Part shown: piece by piece, positions 16,086 to 18,143 of the stretch
Layout of the letters: the number at the start of each line of letters is the position of its first letter
Position numbering within the stretch: the first letter of the stretch is position 1
Assembly: GCA_036939355.1 (NCBI GenBank)
Contig: JALLAP010000139.1
Span: forward strand, 1-18,143
Source of the DNA: Thalassiosira profunda
Lineage: Eukaryota; Bacillariophyta; Thalassiosirophyceae; Thalassiosirales; Thalassiosiraceae
Direction: 5' to 3'
Length of the DNA: 18,143 bases
Made by a program: the position numbers and the translations under genes
The notes under the pieces: generated by a model
Told to the model about the DNA's origin: nothing
The model's input: only the letters and a program-made list of their open reading frames with translations
Database searches by the model: none

Positions 16086-17722
16086 GAGGAGCGACACCCC
16101 AAATGTCAAACTTTGCGATGCTGTCTTCTCTGGATCTGGAGGTGAGCTCCTCATGGGGCGAAGTGGAGGAGGCAATTTTGAATGAAGCAGAGGGTCTGGT
16201 CTCTGAAGGACAATCGCTGGAGAGCATCATCAATCAACTCTACAGATTGCCTCCTTGGCTGCCAACGTTCATGGGCGAGCTTGCTACGCAAAAAGTGCTC
16301 GACAGAGTTTGGTCTCGAATAGACAAAACTCAGCTGCACGAAGATCGCGTGAAGGTGCTCATAAAGGAGAGGCTCGAACGGCTCCCTTCCATTCAGATGG
16401 AGAGTATCAAGCGATCATACAAAACATTGCTGCTGCTCATAGCTGAATCGACGACTGGCGAAACCGTGCCATCTGCCTTTAGAGACGACGTATTGCTGAA
16501 TCTCTCCAAGAAGAATGATCGTGAAGCAATGGCTTCGATTTGGTACCTCGCACTTTGGAAGCAATTGCTGGTGAGAAAAGTCGTCGTCCTCTACTTATAC
16601 GTACAGATCACCCTAATGTTCTTCCTCATTCTTCCACAGGACACGCCAATTAACGATATGACGCAACACGTCGTCAATAGGCACTCACTGAACGAGTTCC
16701 TGGATAGCGCCCCGCTCTTTCGTGTTGGGTTCAATGCGACAAGCAAGGGCATGGATGCGATGGATGCATATATCGTTGAACACATCGAACCGGAGCTGAA
16801 TCTCATCAGCATTGGAGTGACAGGCGCAGGCAGTGATATTGAATGGCGCAGGGCGTCGCCATTGAGTTTCCTCGATCCTTATCTGATGATGTATGAGGCT
16901 GTGAAAGGCATTTCATTGAAGAGCTTTGTTGTCAAGCATAAGGGCAGGGTGCTGTTTTCCGGCGATCTAATGGGAAATCTGAACGAAATAGGCATTTCTG
17001 ACGGCGATATCATAACTCTCTCAGCGAGGGCATCCTGGTCTGAGGAGAGGATTCCTTTGAAACAGATACACGACAACAAGAGAGTGAAACCCCGTCGAGC
17101 AAAGCCCAGACATCGTTCCAAGCGCAACAAAGGCAGTGGCAAGAAACCAACCCTGTACGCATCGCCAGAAGGAGAGATTGAGAAGCTGAAGCAACGACAT
17201 TCGGAAGCAATGTCTCTGGTGTTCGAGGAGGTCGACGAACGGTTCAGAGAGATCAGGGAGCGCCTTAGTGCTCTGACGCTGCAGCGCACGCTTCCAAAGG
17301 AGAGGAGCAAGGCAGCAACGCGTCCTCCACTTGCCCGGCCCATCAGCAATCCTCCAGCTGGTGGTATCGCGGGAAAGGCGGGCAAGACTTCCTTCTTGGT
17401 CCTGGTGGGCGATGCCGAGAACCTCTACAAAACGTCCAAGAAGTCGAAAGGCAAGAAGCTCCGACGGCCGAAGTCGGGCCACCACGCTCGAGGTGGCCTG
17501 TACACAGAGGTCGACCTCCACGGCTTGACAAAGAAGCAAGCACTGGTCAAACTCGACCAGCTCCTTCCTGGATGGGTAGACACGGCGATGAGAAGCGCTT
17601 ATCCGTTTAGGATAAGCGTTCAGATCGTGTGCGGAGGCGGAAACCAAGTGGTCGCTGAAGCTGTCGGGGTATGGATCCGTGAGCAGAAGAATGTGGCCAT
17701 TGCCCCTAAGAGCGGAAGTTGA
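16082..17722 (+). CDS. Smr-domain protein with ubiquitin-like (beta-grasp-like) segment, two exons
   Basis: Exons 16082-16570 and 16640-17722 give about 523 residues. The ATG at 16082 has a strong CACC context; an earlier in-frame ATG at 16010 lies in a repeat with poor context. The N-terminal half is helical (EVEEAILNEAEGLVSEG, LPPWLPTF). Then come HIEPELNLISIGVTGAGSD, WRRASPLSFLDPY, and a ubiquitin-like stretch from KSFVVKHKGRVLFSG to LNEIGISDGDIITLS (about 257-291). A very basic linker follows (about 307-333). The C-terminal Smr domain (about 452-522) has EVDLHGLTKKQALVKL, the family DLHG signature, and IVCGGGNQVV in place of the usual GxG loop. Smr domains bind or cut nucleic acid. I recall this architecture as recurrent in diatoms. 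Function is unknown; a nucleic-acid role is inferred. Confidence 0.83.
   Translation: MRGATPQMSNFAMLSSLDLEVSSSWGEVEEAILNEAEGLVSEGQSLESIINQLYRLPPWLPTFMGELATQKVLDRVWSRIDKTQLHEDRVKVLIKERLERLPSIQMESIKRSYKTLLLLIAESTTGETVPSAFRDDVLLNLSKKNDREAMASIWYLALWKQLLVRKVVVLYLYVQITLMFFLILPQDTPINDMTQHVVNRHSLNEFLDSAPLFRVGFNATSKGMDAMDAYIVEHIEPELNLISIGVTGAGSDIEWRRASPLSFLDPYLMMYEAVKGISLKSFVVKHKGRVLFSGDLMGNLNEIGISDGDIITLSARASWSEERIPLKQIHDNKRVKPRRAKPRHRSKRNKGSGKKPTLYASPEGEIEKLKQRHSEAMSLVFEEVDERFREIRERLSALTLQRTLPKERSKAATRPPLARPISNPPAGGIAGKAGKTSFLVLVGDAENLYKTSKKSKGKKLRRPKSGHHARGGLYTEVDLHGLTKKQALVKLDQLLPGWVDTAMRSAYPFRISVQIVCGGGNQVVAEAVGVWIREQKNVAIAPKSGS
16571..16639 (+). other. In-frame 69 nt intron in the Smr gene
   Basis: GTGAGA donor at 16571 and CTTCCACAG acceptor ending at 16639, preceded by a pyrimidine-rich tract. 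The length is a multiple of three and it holds no stop, so the unspliced frame stays open and adds 23 mostly hydrophobic residues. Splicing joins LALWKQLL to DTPINDMTQH. Its size matches the other introns here. Confidence 0.85.
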
Positions 17723-17747
17723 ATTGATGGTGTCGGCAGAAAGATGG

Positions 17748-17778
17748 TCAGAGCACGTTTCTTTTGCTCAGAGCACGT
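17748..17778. repeat. Short direct repeat in the Smr-HECT convergent spacer
   Basis: TCAGAGCACGT is present at 17748-17758 and 17768-17778, period 20. It lies just past the Smr stop, in a 196 bp convergent spacer that must hold both 3' ends. Function unknown. Confidence 0.7.
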
Positions 17779-17918
17779 CTCTATGCATGTATTCCGGTGG
17801 TACGTGCCCCTGTTATGAGAGGGCACATTGAATCTCGATCGGGCTCTGAGGATGAAGAAGAGGTATCTAGAAGATACTCTGTCTATTACAGAAATACAGC
17901 TACGTAACAATCCGAGAG

Positions 17919-18143
17919 CTACTCGATGTCAAACCCTGTGGCCGATGTAGCAAGGGCTACCTTCAGCTTCTCTCGCAGCTCATCCTTGCTCGAGTATACG
18001 GGCAAATCTATTCTATTGAAACATGTGCTGTTTTGCGCAGCGCCAAAGAGAACAAACATTGAGCAAGGGTGTGTAACAGAACGAGGACAGTAACGAACAA
18101 TAGTACTCACTGCGATCGAGGGTAGAGCGAGTGCTCCTTGGAT
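17919..18143 (-). CDS. HECT-type E3 ubiquitin ligase, C-terminal end only (cut by window edge)
   Basis: Only the last two exons are in the window: one running in from the edge to 18111, and 18027-17919 with the stop at 17919-17921. Joined across an 83 nt intron they read LYPRSHTCFNRIDLPVYSS, then KDELREKLKVALATSATGFDIE (written in two parts). HTCFN is the catalytic-Cys motif of the HECT C-lobe; the Cys takes ubiquitin from E2 as a thioester and passes it to the substrate. The final GFDIE fits the usual GFGxx-type end. The substrate-binding part lies beyond the window, so subtype cannot be told. Catalytic Cys and the C-tail look intact. Confidence 0.88.
   Translation of the reverse strand: MQGALALPSIAVSTIVRYCPRSVTHPCSMFVLFGAAQNSTCFNRIDLPVYSSKDELREKLKVALATSATGFDIE
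18028..18110 (-). other. Spliceosomal intron in the HECT ligase gene (83 nt)
   Basis: Donor GTGAGTACT starts at 18110, acceptor AAAACAG ends at 18028. The phase 2 join makes the His codon CA|C directly before Thr-Cys-Phe-Asn, restoring the HTCFN motif. The intron thus splits the codon two residues before the catalytic Cys. Confidence 0.87.

Noticed and set aside
16571..16639. Transmembrane helix in the Smr protein
   Set aside because: The hydrophobic run is bounded exactly by GTGAGA and a pyrimidine-rich CAG acceptor, has the 69 nt size of another intron here, and interrupts conserved sequence.
1..18143. A linked multi-gene system or operon
   Set aside because: Genes alternate in strand, carry their own introns and targeting signals, and belong to unrelated housekeeping families; shared RNA themes are too loose to claim a system.

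Overview
This window reads as compact nuclear DNA from a photosynthetic eukaryote, most likely a diatom or a close stramenopile alga. The reasons are: several genes carry small GT-AG introns (68, 69, 69 and 83 nt here); coding sequence is dense on both strands with gaps often of 40-200 bp; a rhodanese begins with a secretory-type signal that runs into an Ala-Phe-Ala plastid-import motif; and the families present (RAP repeat protein, PPR protein, an Smr protein of a type I associate with diatoms, DUF1275, an F-box-like 'EFL' protein) fit such genomes. Species cannot be told from sequence alone. No rRNA, tRNA, CRISPR array or recognisable transposon was seen.

Layout. 80-1267 (+) is a Golgi-type sulfotransferase. 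It converges on 1311-2450 (-), a DUF1275/YoaK membrane protein. 2736-3783 (-) is a DUF1749 alpha/beta hydrolase with one intron and an apparent one-base frameshift. 3924-5234 (-) is a plastid-type tandem rhodanese (mercaptopyruvate/thiosulfate sulfurtransferase). A 212 bp divergent promoter leads to 5447-7669 (+), a PPR protein with a GNAT-like C-terminal region. 7752-8438 (-) is a dynactin p25 (DCTN5) homologue, divergent from 8574-9539 (+), an F-box-like protein with a perfect four-copy GGN repeat. 9647-11707 (-) is a two-exon gene in which two METTL2/6/8-type tRNA m3C methyltransferase modules are fused head to tail. 12238-13992 (+) is a RAP-domain protein with about seven tandem helical repeats. 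13993-15499 is a 1.5 kb stretch with no supported gene, including a GC-rich block of degenerate short repeats. 15500-15958 (+) is a divergent cyclophilin, followed closely by 16082-17722 (+), an Smr-domain protein with an in-frame 69 nt intron. 17919-18143 (-) is the 3' end of a HECT E3 ubiquitin ligase, cut by the window edge.

The genes are separate eukaryotic units, not an operon. A loose theme is RNA handling, with PPR, RAP, m3C methyltransferase and Smr proteins together, but this is probably chance neighbourhood. The most unusual items are the tandem methyltransferase fusion with a degenerate second N-terminus, the PPR plus GNAT-like architecture, the frameshift in the DUF1749 gene, the intron that reads through in frame as a false membrane segment, and the recent-looking two-unit duplication in the RAP repeats.
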